A DNA stretch of 64,000 nt from Epibacterium ulvae (GCF_900102795.1 NZ_FMWG01000006.1:62001-126000), one strand, 5' to 3'. Numbered from the stretch's first letter, positions 34,039 to 43,702 are shown. The notes: generated from the letters alone by a model not told the origin. Made by a program: numbers and translations.

Positions 34039-36801
34039 TTATTGCCCCAAACGATCCAGAAGCGCAGGTACATGGACCTGATCTGATTTGTAGTTGCCGG
34101 TGAGAATATGCATCACCAGATTGACCCCAAAGCGAAACGCCATCTCGCGCTGCCGTTCCCCCGCAAAGCCACGTCCAACGGGATAAAGCGGGGTGCCAAA
34201 ATCGCTCATTGCCCAGGCTGAGGCCCAGTCATTGCCACCAATTACAACCGGAGAGACCCCGTCGTTGAGATTGCGAAAGGGCAGGCCTTCGATCTGTTCC
34301 GCGTCATTGGGGGCGGCTTCCACCCAGACAGGGGCACCGCGCTGGCGGCCTGGAAAATCCTGCAGCAGATAAAAGGTACGGGTTAAAACGTGATCCTGTG
34401 GCACAGGTTCCAGTGGCGGGATATCAAGTGGCCGTGCAAGCTGCTGGAGGCGCCGTGTCGCCGGACTATTGGCGCCCGCCGTGGAAATATCAGCGTCGCG
34501 CGTGTCAAACAGGATCATGCCCCCAGACTGCAGATAGGCATTTAGTTTTTCATAGGCGGCGGCACTTGGTGTGGCTTGATTGGGCGACACCGGCCAATAG
34601 AGCAGCGGATAAAAGGCAAGTTCATCCTGATCAAGATTTACCCCTTGCGGATTGGCCGGTTCCACCGAGGTTCGAAATGACAGGGTAAGGGACAGCCCAT
34701 GCAATCCCGCCTCTGAGAGGCGATCCAGTTCCGCGTCTCCGGTTTCGACATAAGCCAGAGTGACTTCGGCAGCGGCGCTGGTTTGCGGATTTGCGTCTTG
34801 TGCGTCTACAGAATGGGGAAGACCAATTGCTGTAATGAAGATCACCCCTGCTGCTGCCGTGCGAGACAGGCGCAACAGACCGGATACCCCCAACGTGGCA
34901 ATGATATCAGCGGCTAAAAGAACCAGTGCCAGCGCTAGAAAATAACCGCTCAAGACGGTTTCTGCAGCGGAGGCAAAGCCGCGCAGGGTGACGTTTGCAG
35001 GCCAGATTGGCGGCGTCAGGGTTTCGTCGATGGTCAGAACGTTGCGCGCAATGGCGCGGCCCTCGCTTTGATACAGACCGGGCTGCAACGCCTCGCTGAG
35101 CGGATCTGTGAGCAGCGCGGTGCCCGCAACACCTGCAAGCCGCCCGGCTTCACCCAGTGTTCCAAACCCGTCCAGAACCTGCACAGGGGCCCAGGTTGTG
35201 CCTTCAAGGTCGCGTGCATCAGGTTGCCCAACCCCAGATGAAATGGCCAGACGCTCCAGCATTTCAACGAACAGGCCGGATAAGGGCAAAGAGCTCCATT
35301 CCGCGTTGGCGGTGACGTGGAACAAAATGACCTGACCTGCGCCAAGGGATTTGCGTGTCACAAGCGGGGTGCCATCCGACAATTCGGCAATGACCCGTTC
35401 GGCAAGTCGGGGTTCAGGCTGTGCGACCACCTGCGAGCGGACTTCGACCTCTGCCGGGATGTCTAGCCCGTAAAAGGGAGACCTGTCCGGAAAGGGGGCA
35501 AGGGTTTTGGGTGCGCCCCAGCTCATGGCGCCCCCAACGCTGCGCCCGCCTGCCCGCAGGCGAACGGGCATCAGCGGATGTTCTTCTGTGCGGGCGGTGT
35601 CACTGGCCGCAAGGCGCGGACCAGCAAAGCGCAGCAGGGTTCCCCCCTCTTCAACCCAGGCGATGAGAGCGGTTTCCTGCGTTGCAGGGAGATGGGCTAT
35701 ATCCGCTAAGACAATCGCATCCGGTTGCGCCGGGAGCAGATCCGCAAGGGGGCCTTCCAACAGATCTGTGCTTTCGATCAAGGCGTTGCGCAGGTAATGA
35801 AGCGGTGACAACAGCGCAAGCCCTTCATTGCCGCTTTGTGCACTGATCAAGGCAACTTCACGGCGGCGCAGACTGTCATCACTGAGCGCGACAGCCCCAG
35901 CAGAGCGAACACCCTGTAGCCCATACCATTGCACCCGCGCGCTGAGTTCTGCAGGAAGAGAAAGATCAATTTCTGCTGTTTTGGCTTCGGCGTCAAATGT
36001 GAGTGGCGTGGTCGAAAGCGCGCGTAGAGTACCGCTTGGGTCGAGACCCATGGCCTGCAGCGCCACCGTTTGTTCCAAACCTGCATGATTGCGCTGGGCG
36101 GTGATGTGCAGTGTGCCATCTTGGAATGTGACCGGATTGAGCGCCATGATTGGGGTGGGCGGCTCAATAACCTCAACTGTTCCGCGGGTTTCCAGCAGGG
36201 GCAATATAATTGCCTCAGCTTCAGAGGCGAGGCCATCGCTGTACCAGAGGGTGTCAAAATCGGTTTCGACGTTTTCCAGCGCGCTGCGTGCCTGGGATAA
36301 GTGCGTGGTATTCGCGCGCCAGGCTTGTGGGCGCAGGCCGGGGATTTGTTGTTGCCAAGTGTCAGCGCTTTGAAATTGCAGCGCGTCAGGTTTGGTCAGG
36401 CTTAGAACGGCAACAGGCCGTTCTGCACGGTGTGCAGCCTGAAGATCGGTTTCGATTTGATTTTGCAGGCGTGGCCAATGTCCTGCCCCTGCCCAACTGG
36501 CATCCAGTATGATGACCAGAGGTCCGCGGCCTGTGTCTGCGGTGTTTGGATTGAGAACGGGACCAGCAAGCCCAATGATTGCAGCGGCGACCAGCAGCAG
36601 ACGTAAAAGCAGCAACCACCATGGCGTGCGATCCGATTGGCTTTCCTCATCTGTCAGGCCAACCAATAGGGTGACAGCTGGAAACTGTTGCAGCCGTGGT
36701 GCAGGCGGAACAGCGCGCAGCAGAAACCACAGTACGGGCAGCGCCAGCAATCCAAGCAGCAGCCAGGGGGCGGAAAAACCGATACCTGCCAAAACGGTCA
36801 T
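34039..36801 (-). CDS. BatA-like membrane protein with C-terminal DUF4159
   Basis: A 920-residue protein. The N-terminus has the BatA-type start (GFSAPWLLLGLLALPVLWFLLRAVPPAP) and a second segment (WWLLLLRLLLVAAAIIGLAGPVL), then a VWA-like domain (LVIILDASWAGAGHW). A further membrane pair near residues 640-690 precedes a C-terminal DUF4159 domain (FYPLLYWPVSPNQATPSAAA, SGGMILFDTRDADIS). It overlaps the DUF58 gene by 4 bp (ATGA). This gene order is common in alphaproteobacteria, but the process served is not established. Confidence 0.85.
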   Translation of the reverse strand: MTVLAGIGFSAPWLLLGLLALPVLWFLLRAVPPAPRLQQFPAVTLLVGLTDEESQSDRTPWWLLLLRLLLVAAAIIGLAGPVLNPNTADTGRGPLVIILDASWAGAGHWPRLQNQIETDLQAAHRAERPVAVLSLTKPDALQFQSADTWQQQIPGLRPQAWRANTTHLSQARSALENVETDFDTLWYSDGLASEAEAIILPLLETRGTVEVIEPPTPIMALNPVTFQDGTLHITAQRNHAGLEQTVALQAMGLDPSGTLRALSTTPLTFDAEAKTAEIDLSLPAELSARVQWYGLQGVRSAGAVALSDDSLRRREVALISAQSGNEGLALLSPLHYLRNALIESTDLLEGPLADLLPAQPDAIVLADIAHLPATQETALIAWVEEGGTLLRFAGPRLAASDTARTEEHPLMPVRLRAGGRSVGGAMSWGAPKTLAPFPDRSPFYGLDIPAEVEVRSQVVAQPEPRLAERVIAELSDGTPLVTRKSLGAGQVILFHVTANAEWSSLPLSGLFVEMLERLAISSGVGQPDARDLEGTTWAPVQVLDGFGTLGEAGRLAGVAGTALLTDPLSEALQPGLYQSEGRAIARNVLTIDETLTPPIWPANVTLRGFASAAETVLSGYFLALALVLLAADIIATLGVSGLLRLSRTAAAGVIFITAIGLPHSVDAQDANPQTSAAAEVTLAYVETGDAELDRLSEAGLHGLSLTLSFRTSVEPANPQGVNLDQDELAFYPLLYWPVSPNQATPSAAAYEKLNAYLQSGGMILFDTRDADISTAGANSPATRRLQQLARPLDIPPLEPVPQDHVLTRTFYLLQDFPGRQRGAPVWVEAAPNDAEQIEGLPFRNLNDGVSPVVIGGNDWASAWAMSDFGTPLYPVGRGFAGERQREMAFRFGVNLVMHILTGNYKSDQVHVPALLDRLGQ

Positions 36802-37685
36802 GCGGCGCTCCTTTGCAGGGTTTCAAACAGCCACATCAGGGCAGATTGTGCGCTGTGATCTGTGCGATGTACATGCAGTCTCCAGCCAGCAAGTTGGCAC
36901 AATTCGTCCATGAATTTACGTCGTTCTTCAAGGCGTTGAATGTAGCGTGTGCGCAGGGCTGAGGCTTTTAACGTTTCATGTTCAATGCCGCCATTTATGC
37001 TTTGAAAGCGGGTGCGGCCCTGAAAGTCAAAATCCACTTCGCTGGGATCAAGAACCTGCAGCAAGACACCGCGCACACCGCGATCTGCGGCTTTTCCAAG
37101 GGCGATTTGCAGTTCATCAAAAGGCCCCAGAAAATCTGATACAAACAAGGCCCGTGCATGTGGGATCAGGGCGCGGTGTTCTGGTGGAGTGTAGTCCTGA
37201 GGTTCGGTTTGGCTGAGCATTTCAGCAAGGCGCAGCACTTGAATATTGCCGCGCCGCGGGGGCAAAAGCCCCCCTGTGAGCCCAACGCGTTCACCCGCGC
37301 GGATCATCAAGATTGAGGCAGCCAGCGTCAGCAGGCGGGCGCGGTCAATTTTCTGCGGCACTGCAGCCTGAGAGGCGTAGCGCATAGAGGCGCCAAGATC
37401 GCTCCAGACATGAATGGTTTGGGCGATTTGCCATTCGCGTTCCCGCACAAATTGCTGATCGCCTTTTGCAGACATGCGGTGATCGATCATGCGGCGGCTG
37501 TCGCCCTGTTGCAGCGGGCGGTATTGCCAGAAATCATCGCCCGTTCCAGATCGCCTGCGCCCATGTTCGCCCAGCATTACGGAACCGGCAAGCTCTTGCG
37601 CTTCCACCAATAAGGGCGGAAAGGCGCTGGCGTCTTCTTCTGCGGCGTGACGCAGCGCGAGCGCAGAGGCGGGGGCGTCGTTCAC
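36798..37685 (-). CDS. DUF58 domain-containing protein
   Basis: A 295-residue DUF58 protein, with the family signature around RRSGTGDDFWQYRPLQQGDS and RMIDHRMSAKGDQQFVRERE, then a VWA-like fold (HVWSDLGASMRYAS). Unlike many DUF58 proteins it shows no N-terminal membrane pair. Overlaps moxR by 4 bp upstream and the DUF4159 gene by 4 bp downstream. DUF58 proteins are the usual partners of MoxR ATPases, probably presenting or modifying client proteins. Confidence 0.9.
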   Translation of the reverse strand: MNDAPASALALRHAAEEDASAFPPLLVEAQELAGSVMLGEHGRRRSGTGDDFWQYRPLQQGDSRRMIDHRMSAKGDQQFVREREWQIAQTIHVWSDLGASMRYASQAAVPQKIDRARLLTLAASILMIRAGERVGLTGGLLPPRRGNIQVLRLAEMLSQTEPQDYTPPEHRALIPHARALFVSDFLGPFDELQIALGKAADRGVRGVLLQVLDPSEVDFDFQGRTRFQSINGGIEHETLKASALRTRYIQRLEERRKFMDELCQLAGWRLHVHRTDHSAQSALMWLFETLQRSAA

Positions 37686-38698
37686 GCGGCGGCCTCTTTG
37701 GCAGTTTGTGAGGCAACCGCTGCCGTGGTTTCTGTGATGAGCTCTGCAAGGCTATCGCCGCGCGCGCGCGCCGCAAAGCTGAGCTGCATGCGGTGGCTGA
37801 GTACGGGATGCGCCATGTCGATCACATCTTCGGCGTTTGGCGCCAGACGCCCCTGCAAAAGAGCCCGTGCGCGCACTGCGAGCATCAGCGCCTGTGCTGC
37901 ACGCGGTCCCGGCCCCCAAGACACAGTATCTGCGACGCGGTCTGAAACGCCTTCTTCTTTGGGGCGAAAGGCGCGGACCAGCGATAGGATCAGCTCCACC
38001 ACGCTGTCGCCTACAGGCATTCTGCGCAGAAGGGTTTGTGCAGCAATCAGATCTGCGGCGCTGAAGATTTCAGAGGCCTGCGCCTCTAGCGTGCCGGTTG
38101 TGGCAAGCAGGATCTCACGTTCGGTTTGTCTGTCGGGGTAGGGCACTTCGATTTGAAAGAGGAACCGATCCAGTTGTGCCTCGGGCAGGGGGTAGGTGCC
38201 TTCCTGTTCGATTGGGTTCTGCGTGGCCAGCACATGAAATGGCGCGGACAACGCACGGGTTTCCCCGGCGACGGTGACTTCGTGTTCTTGCATTGCTTGT
38301 AAAAGCGCGGATTGGGTACGCGGGCTTGCGCGGTTGATTTCATCTGCCATTAAAAGCTGACAGAAAATAGGTCCCGGTAAAAACCGAAAGGCACGGCTGC
38401 CATCGGATGCTGTTTCCAGCACCTCTGAGCCCAGAATATCTGCTGGCATCAGGTCCGGTGTGAATTGCACGCGTTTGCCATTGAGCCCCATAACCGTGGC
38501 CACAGTTTCGACGAGTCGCGTTTTGCCAAGACCGGGCAGACCGATGAGTAGCCCATGGCCGCCGCACAAAAGAGTGGCCAGCGTCAGATCCACCACACGG
38601 GTTTGACCAATAAAGCGTTGAGTGATCGACTGGCGCGCCAAAGAGAGTTTGGCGTCCAAAGTTTCAATCTCTGCCAACAAATTGTCGGGTTCGGACAT
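37682..38698 (-). CDS. MoxR-family AAA+ ATPase
   Basis: A 338-residue AAA+ ATPase: Walker A GLPGLGKT (53-60), Walker B LLMADEINRA, sensor 1 VLATQNPIEQEGTYPLPEAQ, and the MoxR-type C-terminal lid. MoxR ATPases act as chaperones for assembling metal-containing or envelope complexes. First gene of a leftward four-gene operon with 4-bp overlaps, divergent from the DUF1285 gene by about 50 bp. Its specific client is not visible from context. Confidence 0.93.
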   Translation of the reverse strand: MSEPDNLLAEIETLDAKLSLARQSITQRFIGQTRVVDLTLATLLCGGHGLLIGLPGLGKTRLVETVATVMGLNGKRVQFTPDLMPADILGSEVLETASDGSRAFRFLPGPIFCQLLMADEINRASPRTQSALLQAMQEHEVTVAGETRALSAPFHVLATQNPIEQEGTYPLPEAQLDRFLFQIEVPYPDRQTEREILLATTGTLEAQASEIFSAADLIAAQTLLRRMPVGDSVVELILSLVRAFRPKEEGVSDRVADTVSWGPGPRAAQALMLAVRARALLQGRLAPNAEDVIDMAHPVLSHRMQLSFAARARGDSLAELITETTAAVASQTAKEAAA

Positions 38699-38749
38699 AT
38701 CTTTCCTTTCACGCGCTGCTACACTGTTACTCTACCGCGCGAAAAGGAA

Positions 38750-39346
38750 ATGGCAAAAGTTATGAGTGTACAAAAAGTTGTGACGCCTACGGCTGATGGT
38801 CTGGCCGCTGCAGCAAAGGCTGCGCAAAGCGGTAGAAAACTGCCGCCAGTGCATCTGTGGAACCCACCGTTCTGTGGTGATTTGGATATGCGAATCGCAC
38901 GTGATGGCACGTGGTTTTACCTTGGTACGCCGATTGGCCGGTTTGAATTGGTGCGCTTGTTCTCGTCGATTTTAAAGCGGGAAGGGGAAAAATATTTTCT
39001 TGTAACCCCGGTTGAGAAGGTTGGTATCACCGTAGAGGATGCACCTTTTGTTGCGGTGGATTTTGAGGTGTCAGAACAAGAGGATGCACAGGTTTTAACC
39101 TTTACCACACATGTTGGAGATCAAGCGGTTGCGGGGGCAGACCATCCGATCCGTGTTGTGCGCGACCCCGAGACAGGCGAGCCTGCGCCCTATATCCTGA
39201 TCCGCTCAGATTTAGAGGCGCTTATTGATCGCAAGAGTTTTTATCGACTTGTGGAGCTGGGCAGCCATCAGGATGGTTGGTTTGGTCTGTGGTCTGCAGG
39301 CGTGTTCTTTAAAATAATACCCTCTGAAGAATTAGAGACTGGCTGA
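38750..39346 (+). CDS. DUF1285 domain-containing protein
   Basis: A 198-residue protein of the DUF1285 family: PPVHLWNPPFCGDLDMRIARDGTW, with FYLGTPIGR and the late SFYRLVELGSHQ are typical. The start is uncertain: ATG 38750 is one base from an AAGGA site, ATG 38762 is 13 bases from it, neither ideal. Function unknown; structures of relatives suggest a ligand-binding fold. Divergent from the moxR operon, followed by the isomerase-like gene. Confidence 0.85.
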   Translation: MAKVMSVQKVVTPTADGLAAAAKAAQSGRKLPPVHLWNPPFCGDLDMRIARDGTWFYLGTPIGRFELVRLFSSILKREGEKYFLVTPVEKVGITVEDAPFVAVDFEVSEQEDAQVLTFTTHVGDQAVAGADHPIRVVRDPETGEPAPYILIRSDLEALIDRKSFYRLVELGSHQDGWFGLWSAGVFFKIIPSEELETG

Positions 39347-39470
39347 TATAAGTCTGCTTGGGGTGGCAGGGTCCTGCTCAGATCACAATTGTTGAAAATC
39401 TTCGCTTTTCCGGGGCTTGGCGCAGGCCTAGGCTATGGGTAACGCGTTGACGCAAACGGAAGGGGATCTC

Positions 39471-40232
39471 ATGCCACGCTTTGCAGCCAATATATCCATG
39501 CTGTTTGCCGAATTGCCGTATCTGGACCGGTTTGAGGCTGCAGCGGCCGCTGGTTTTGAAGCGGTCGAAATTCTGTATCCTTATGAATTGGCCGCAAAAG
39601 ACACACAGCGCGCGTTGATGCGCAATGGATTGCAATTGTTGCTGATGAATGCGCCGCCGCCCAATTATACGGGCGGGCAGCCGGGATATGCCGCGATGCC
39701 TGAACTGGCGGATCGCTTTCAGCGGGATATGCGCCGTGTGATGCGCTATGCTGAGGTGCTGCGCCCGCGGATGATCCATGTGATGGCCGGATATGCCAAA
39801 GGGGCGGAGGCGCATGAGGTTTTTGTGCGCAATTTGCAATATGCTGCGGATCTGGCGCCCGATCAGAGGTTCACGATTGAGCCTTTGAACGCGGCGGATC
39901 AACCGGGGTATTTCCTTGATAGCTACGAGTTGGCGGCTGAGGTGTTGGAGGCCGTTGCGCGTCCCAATATCGGATTGCAATATGATGCCTATCACGCACA
40001 GCTTATTCACGGAGATGCAGTGCAGGTCTGGGAGAAATTTGGGGATCTGGCGATGCATGTGCAAATCGGCGCAGCGCCCGCGCGCTGTGAACCGGGTACC
40101 GGGCCTGTCGATTTTGACGCGCTGTTTCAAGTGATCGATGCGAGTGGTTACACAGGTTGGGTCAGTGCAGAATATACCCCATCCACCGTGCGTACAGAGG
40201 ACAGTTTGGGATGGATGACGGCGGCGGAGTGA
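39471..40232 (+). CDS. hyi: Hydroxypyruvate isomerase-like TIM-barrel protein
   Basis: A 253-residue sugar-phosphate-isomerase/epimerase-fold protein like Hyi/OtnI: MPRFAANISMLFAELPYLDRF at the start, EAVEILYPYELAA, TIEPLNAADQPGYFLDS and NIGLQYDAYHAQ, where Glu and Asp ligate the metal. Interconverts hydroxypyruvate and tartronate semialdehyde or acts on oxo-tetronates in relatives. The ATG 39471 follows an AAGGGGA site. No glyoxylate-pathway genes are next to it, so the substrate is uncertain. An antisense open frame over the same DNA is a shadow. Confidence 0.88.
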   Translation: MPRFAANISMLFAELPYLDRFEAAAAAGFEAVEILYPYELAAKDTQRALMRNGLQLLLMNAPPPNYTGGQPGYAAMPELADRFQRDMRRVMRYAEVLRPRMIHVMAGYAKGAEAHEVFVRNLQYAADLAPDQRFTIEPLNAADQPGYFLDSYELAAEVLEAVARPNIGLQYDAYHAQLIHGDAVQVWEKFGDLAMHVQIGAAPARCEPGTGPVDFDALFQVIDASGYTGWVSAEYTPSTVRTEDSLGWMTAAE

Positions 40233-40306
40233 GCGCAATGCCAAAATCTTGAATGGTTGTTAGGGTGTTTCAGTATAAATGCTTTGGCACGAAGTCTGGA
40301 GATCTC

Positions 40307-40540
40307 ATGTTACCTGCGCGATTCGCCCCTGTGCTGTTTGGTTTTTTATTGTCGGGCATCATGTCATGCATCGTGACATTTGTTGCGACGATCAAAAACA
40401 TGGGCATGTCTGTTGATGTCTTTACGGCTTGGTTGGCGGCGTGGAGTTTTGGCTGGCCGATTGCCTTTTGTGTGGTGTTGGTGGTTGGACCCTTTGTGCG
40501 TCGCTTGGTCGCCAGGTTGGTGCGAGACCCGATTGAATAA
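40307..40540 (+). CDS. DUF2798 small membrane protein
   Basis: A 77-residue protein with two hydrophobic helices (FAPVLFGFLLSGIMSCIVTFV and WLAAWSFGWPIAFCVVLVVGP), the DUF2798 layout, with the conserved AWxxxWPIAF motif. ATG 40307 has a GGAGA site eight bases upstream. Function unknown. It is the last rightward gene before a structured 250-bp gap and the convergent polA gene. Confidence 0.85.
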   Translation: MLPARFAPVLFGFLLSGIMSCIVTFVATIKNMGMSVDVFTAWLAAWSFGWPIAFCVVLVVGPFVRRLVARLVRDPIE

Positions 40541-40586
40541 ACTTCAGGAAGAGCAGCCTGTGTGTTTAGGGGTGTTAGGCAAAGGA

Positions 40587-40788
40587 GGGGCTCCCGCCTG
40601 TTCGTGATCATCTAAGATGATACTTACCGTTGGGCGTGGCGCCGTGCCTTTGGCACGGCGCGGTTGGTGGCCTGCCCCAAGAGGCTTGCATGTCGTGAGG
40701 TGAAGCGCCGCGCAGCGGCGCTTGGCCCAACGGGGGAGGAACCTGTCGTAAGACAGTTCCCGAGACGGGCGGGAGCGCCCCCTTTTTC
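40587..40788. repeat. Structured intergenic element, copy 1
   Basis: Between convergent genes lies a strongly paired region. Seen pairings: CTCCCGCC (40591-40598) with GGCGGGAG (40768-40775); ATCATCT with AGATGAT (40607-40621); CCGTTGGG (40627-40634) with CCCAACGG (40726-40733), enclosing a 10-bp hairpin GCGCCGTGCC/GGCACGGCGC (40639-40661) and a 9-bp hairpin AAGCGCCGC/GCGGCGCTT (40703-40723); and CTGTC/GACAG with a GTAA loop (40743-40756), extended by GGAA/TTCC. A shorter related copy is at 57383. The order of parts is shared although several stem sequences differ. Confidence 0.7.
40767..40788 (+). terminator. Rho-independent terminator at the end of the DUF2798 transcript
   Basis: GGGCG pairs with CGCCC across a GGAG loop, followed by CCTTTTTC. 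It is read from the DUF2798 side and ends three bases before the polA stop. The same bases also take part in the larger structured element, so folding may be alternative. Confidence 0.65.
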
Positions 40789-40790
40789 TG

Positions 40791-43598
40791 TTAATGCGCC
40801 TCTGCCCAGTTTGCGCCCTTCCCGGCGTCAACCACGAGTTTGACATCCAACTGCACGGCCGGGGTTGCAGCTGTTTCCATCACCCTCTTCGCGGTTGCGA
40901 TGGTCTCATCCACGGCAGCCTCGGGCACTTCAAAGAGCAATTCATCGTGCACCTGCAGCAGCATACGCGCGGGCAGATGTGCGATCGCATCCGGCATGCG
41001 GATCATGGCGCGGCGGATCACATCTGCAGCCGTTCCCTGAATGGGCGCATTGATCGCGGCCCGTTTCGCAAAACCTGCCCGCGGCCCTTTTGAGGCAATA
41101 TCTGGCGTATGGATCTTTCGTCCAAAGAGCGTTTCTACATAACCATGCTCTTTTGCAAACGTCACGGTTTCATCCATGTAGCGGCGAATGCCCGGAAACC
41201 GTTCAAAGTAGCGATCAATAAACCCTTGTGCATCTTTGCGGGGAATGCGCAGATTGCGGGCGAGACCAAAGCCAGAGATGCCATAAATCACACCAAAGTT
41301 GATCGCCTTGGCCTGACGGCGGATCTCGGGTGTCATTTCAGCCAGTGGCACATCAAACATTTCGGATGCGGTCATAGCGTGAATGTCCTGGCCTTGGGCA
41401 AAGGCCTCTTTGAGCGCGTCAATCCCGGCCATATGGGCGAGAATGCGCAGTTCAATCTGGCTGTAGTCCAGCGCCAAAAGCACATTGCCCTCTTCAGCCA
41501 CAAAGGCTTCGCGGATGCGGCGACCTTCTTCGGTGCGAATGGGGATGTTTTGCAGGTTGGGATCACTTGAAGCCATCCGGCCTGTATTGGCCCCGGTCTG
41601 CAGATAAGACGTATGCACCCGACCGGTTTCAGCGTTGATATGATCCTGAAGGGCATCGGTGTAGGTTGACTTCAACTTGCTCAGCTGACGCCAGTCCAGC
41701 ACAAGAGCAGGCAGGGCATGTTCGGTGGCCAGATCTTCAAGGATATCCGCCCCAGTTGCATAGGCGCCGGTTTTGCCTTTCTTGCCGCCGGGCAGTTCCA
41801 GCTTGTCAAACAGGATCTCACCCAGTTGTTTTGGGGAGCCGACGTTAAAATCCTGACCTGCCAATTCGTGGATTTCGGCCTCAAGCCCTGCCATTTTCTG
41901 GGCAAAGGCGTTGGACATGCGCGACAGGGTATCGCGGTCTACCTTGATGCCATTGCGCTCCATCTGCGCCAGAACCGGAACCAGAGGGCGTTCCAGCGTT
42001 TCATAGACGGTTGTCACTTGCCGTTGGTGCAGTTTGGGTTTGAACTGCTGCCAGAGGCGTAGGGTGATGTCTGCATCTTCTGCCGCGTAAGGCACAGCGT
42101 CTTCAATTGCGACCTTGTCAAAGGTGATCGCTGATTTTCCGGTGCCAAGGAGCGGTTTGATTGGGATCGGTTTATGTTCCAGATAGCGCTCTGACAGCGC
42201 GTCCATACCGTGCCCATGCTCACCGCCGTGCAGCGCATAAGACATCAGCATACTGTCATCGATGGGCGCGACCTGAACCCCGTAGCGATGGAGGATCTTG
42301 GCGTCGTATTTCATATTCTGGCCGATCTTTATGATCGCGGGATCTTCCAGAACAGGTTTCAGCAGGGCGACCGCCTCTTCCAGTGGCATTTGCCCTTCTG
42401 CAAGCCCATCGCCGCCGAAGAGATCATCGTTGCCCACCTTGTGGGTCAGCGGGATATAACAGGCCTTGCCCGCAGTAACGCAGAGGGAAATGCCGACAAG
42501 ATCAACAACCATTTCATCAAGGCCTGTTGTCTCGGTATCAACCGCAACCCAGCCCCGTTCGCGGATCTGGGCAATCCAGCCTTGCAGCGCCTCTGCGTCG
42601 CGGACGCATTCGTATTTTTCGGCATCAAAGGGCACCGCCACCGGCGCAGAGATTTCAGCCGAAGGTGCAGATGGGGCAGCCTCGGCAATCACGGGGGCCT
42701 CAGCACCCATGTGATCCGCCATGCGTTTAGAAAGGGTGCGCAGCTCCATGTCGGCAAGGAAGGGCAAAAGCACATCGGCCTCGGGGTCGCGCACCTCCAG
42801 ATCATCCAGCGTGAAATCCAGATCCATGTTGCAGTCCAGTTGCACCAGCTGTTTTGAAAGCTCGATCTGGTCGCGTTTTTCAATCAGGGTCTGGCGGCGT
42901 TTGGGCTGTTTGATCTCTTCGGCGCGGTCCAGAAGCGCTTCGAGAGAGCCATATTCATTGATCAGCAAAGCTGCGGTTTTGATACCAATACCGGGCGCGC
43001 CGGGGACGTTATCGACGCTGTCACCGGCCAGGGCTTGCACATCGACCACGCGGTCAGGGCCAACACCGAATTTTTCAACAACGCCGTCGCTGTCGATGCG
43101 TTTGTTTTTCATCGCATCCAGCATCTCAACGCCGCCGCCGACCAGCTGCATCAGATCTTTGTCTGAGGAGATAATGGTGCACCGCCCCCCCGCATCACGG
43201 GCCTGATGGGCCAGGGTGGCGATGATGTCATCTGCTTCGAATCCTTCGATCTCTTTGCAGGCGATATTAAAGGCACGGGTTGCATCACGGGTCAGAGGGA
43301 ACTGTGGGCGCAGATCTTCGGGCGCGGGCGGGCGGTTGGCTTTATATAAGTCATAAAGGTCGTTGCGAAAGCTTTTGCCGGAATGATCAAAGATCACAGC
43401 CACATGGGTGGGTGCATCTGGGCCGGAGTTTGCCTCGACATATTTATGCAGCATATTACAAAAGCCGGAAACGGCCCCGATGGGGAGGCCATCAGATTTG
43501 CGGGTCAGGGGCGGCAGGGCATGATAGGCGCGAAAGATAAAAGCAGAGCCATCGATCAGGTGCAGGTGGCAGCCTTTGCCAAATTGCGTGTCGCTCAT
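40791..43598 (-). CDS. polA: DNA polymerase I
   Basis: A 935-residue DNA polymerase I with all three domains: 5'-3' nuclease (HLIDGSAFIFRAYHALPP, then GDSVDNVPGAPGIGIKTA), a 3'-5' proofreading domain with intact VDTETTG (Asp354, Glu356), and the polymerase (SQIELRILAHMAG, RRQAKAINFGVIYGISGFGL, LLQVHDELLFE). Fills gaps in repair and removes Okazaki primers. The ATG 43598 follows AAGAGGA at good distance; the upstream-open frame lacks similarity. Confidence 0.97.
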   Translation of the reverse strand: MSDTQFGKGCHLHLIDGSAFIFRAYHALPPLTRKSDGLPIGAVSGFCNMLHKYVEANSGPDAPTHVAVIFDHSGKSFRNDLYDLYKANRPPAPEDLRPQFPLTRDATRAFNIACKEIEGFEADDIIATLAHQARDAGGRCTIISSDKDLMQLVGGGVEMLDAMKNKRIDSDGVVEKFGVGPDRVVDVQALAGDSVDNVPGAPGIGIKTAALLINEYGSLEALLDRAEEIKQPKRRQTLIEKRDQIELSKQLVQLDCNMDLDFTLDDLEVRDPEADVLLPFLADMELRTLSKRMADHMGAEAPVIAEAAPSAPSAEISAPVAVPFDAEKYECVRDAEALQGWIAQIRERGWVAVDTETTGLDEMVVDLVGISLCVTAGKACYIPLTHKVGNDDLFGGDGLAEGQMPLEEAVALLKPVLEDPAIIKIGQNMKYDAKILHRYGVQVAPIDDSMLMSYALHGGEHGHGMDALSERYLEHKPIPIKPLLGTGKSAITFDKVAIEDAVPYAAEDADITLRLWQQFKPKLHQRQVTTVYETLERPLVPVLAQMERNGIKVDRDTLSRMSNAFAQKMAGLEAEIHELAGQDFNVGSPKQLGEILFDKLELPGGKKGKTGAYATGADILEDLATEHALPALVLDWRQLSKLKSTYTDALQDHINAETGRVHTSYLQTGANTGRMASSDPNLQNIPIRTEEGRRIREAFVAEEGNVLLALDYSQIELRILAHMAGIDALKEAFAQGQDIHAMTASEMFDVPLAEMTPEIRRQAKAINFGVIYGISGFGLARNLRIPRKDAQGFIDRYFERFPGIRRYMDETVTFAKEHGYVETLFGRKIHTPDIASKGPRAGFAKRAAINAPIQGTAADVIRRAMIRMPDAIAHLPARMLLQVHDELLFEVPEAAVDETIATAKRVMETAATPAVQLDVKLVVDAGKGANWAEAH

Positions 43599-43702
43599 GG
43601 ATGGGTCCTCTTGGATCAGATGTTCGCGTGATGTTTCGCCAATCTTATCCTTGATCTGGGCAGGCACTGCAATCTTCTATCTTGGCAAAAGCAGACCTGT
43701 GA

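Noticed and set aside
39378-40244. 288-codon antisense frame over the isomerase-like gene
   Set aside because: Covers the same DNA as a well-supported TIM-barrel gene; no motifs.
42210-42857. 215-codon frame antisense to polA
   Set aside because: Fully inside polA with no recognisable content.
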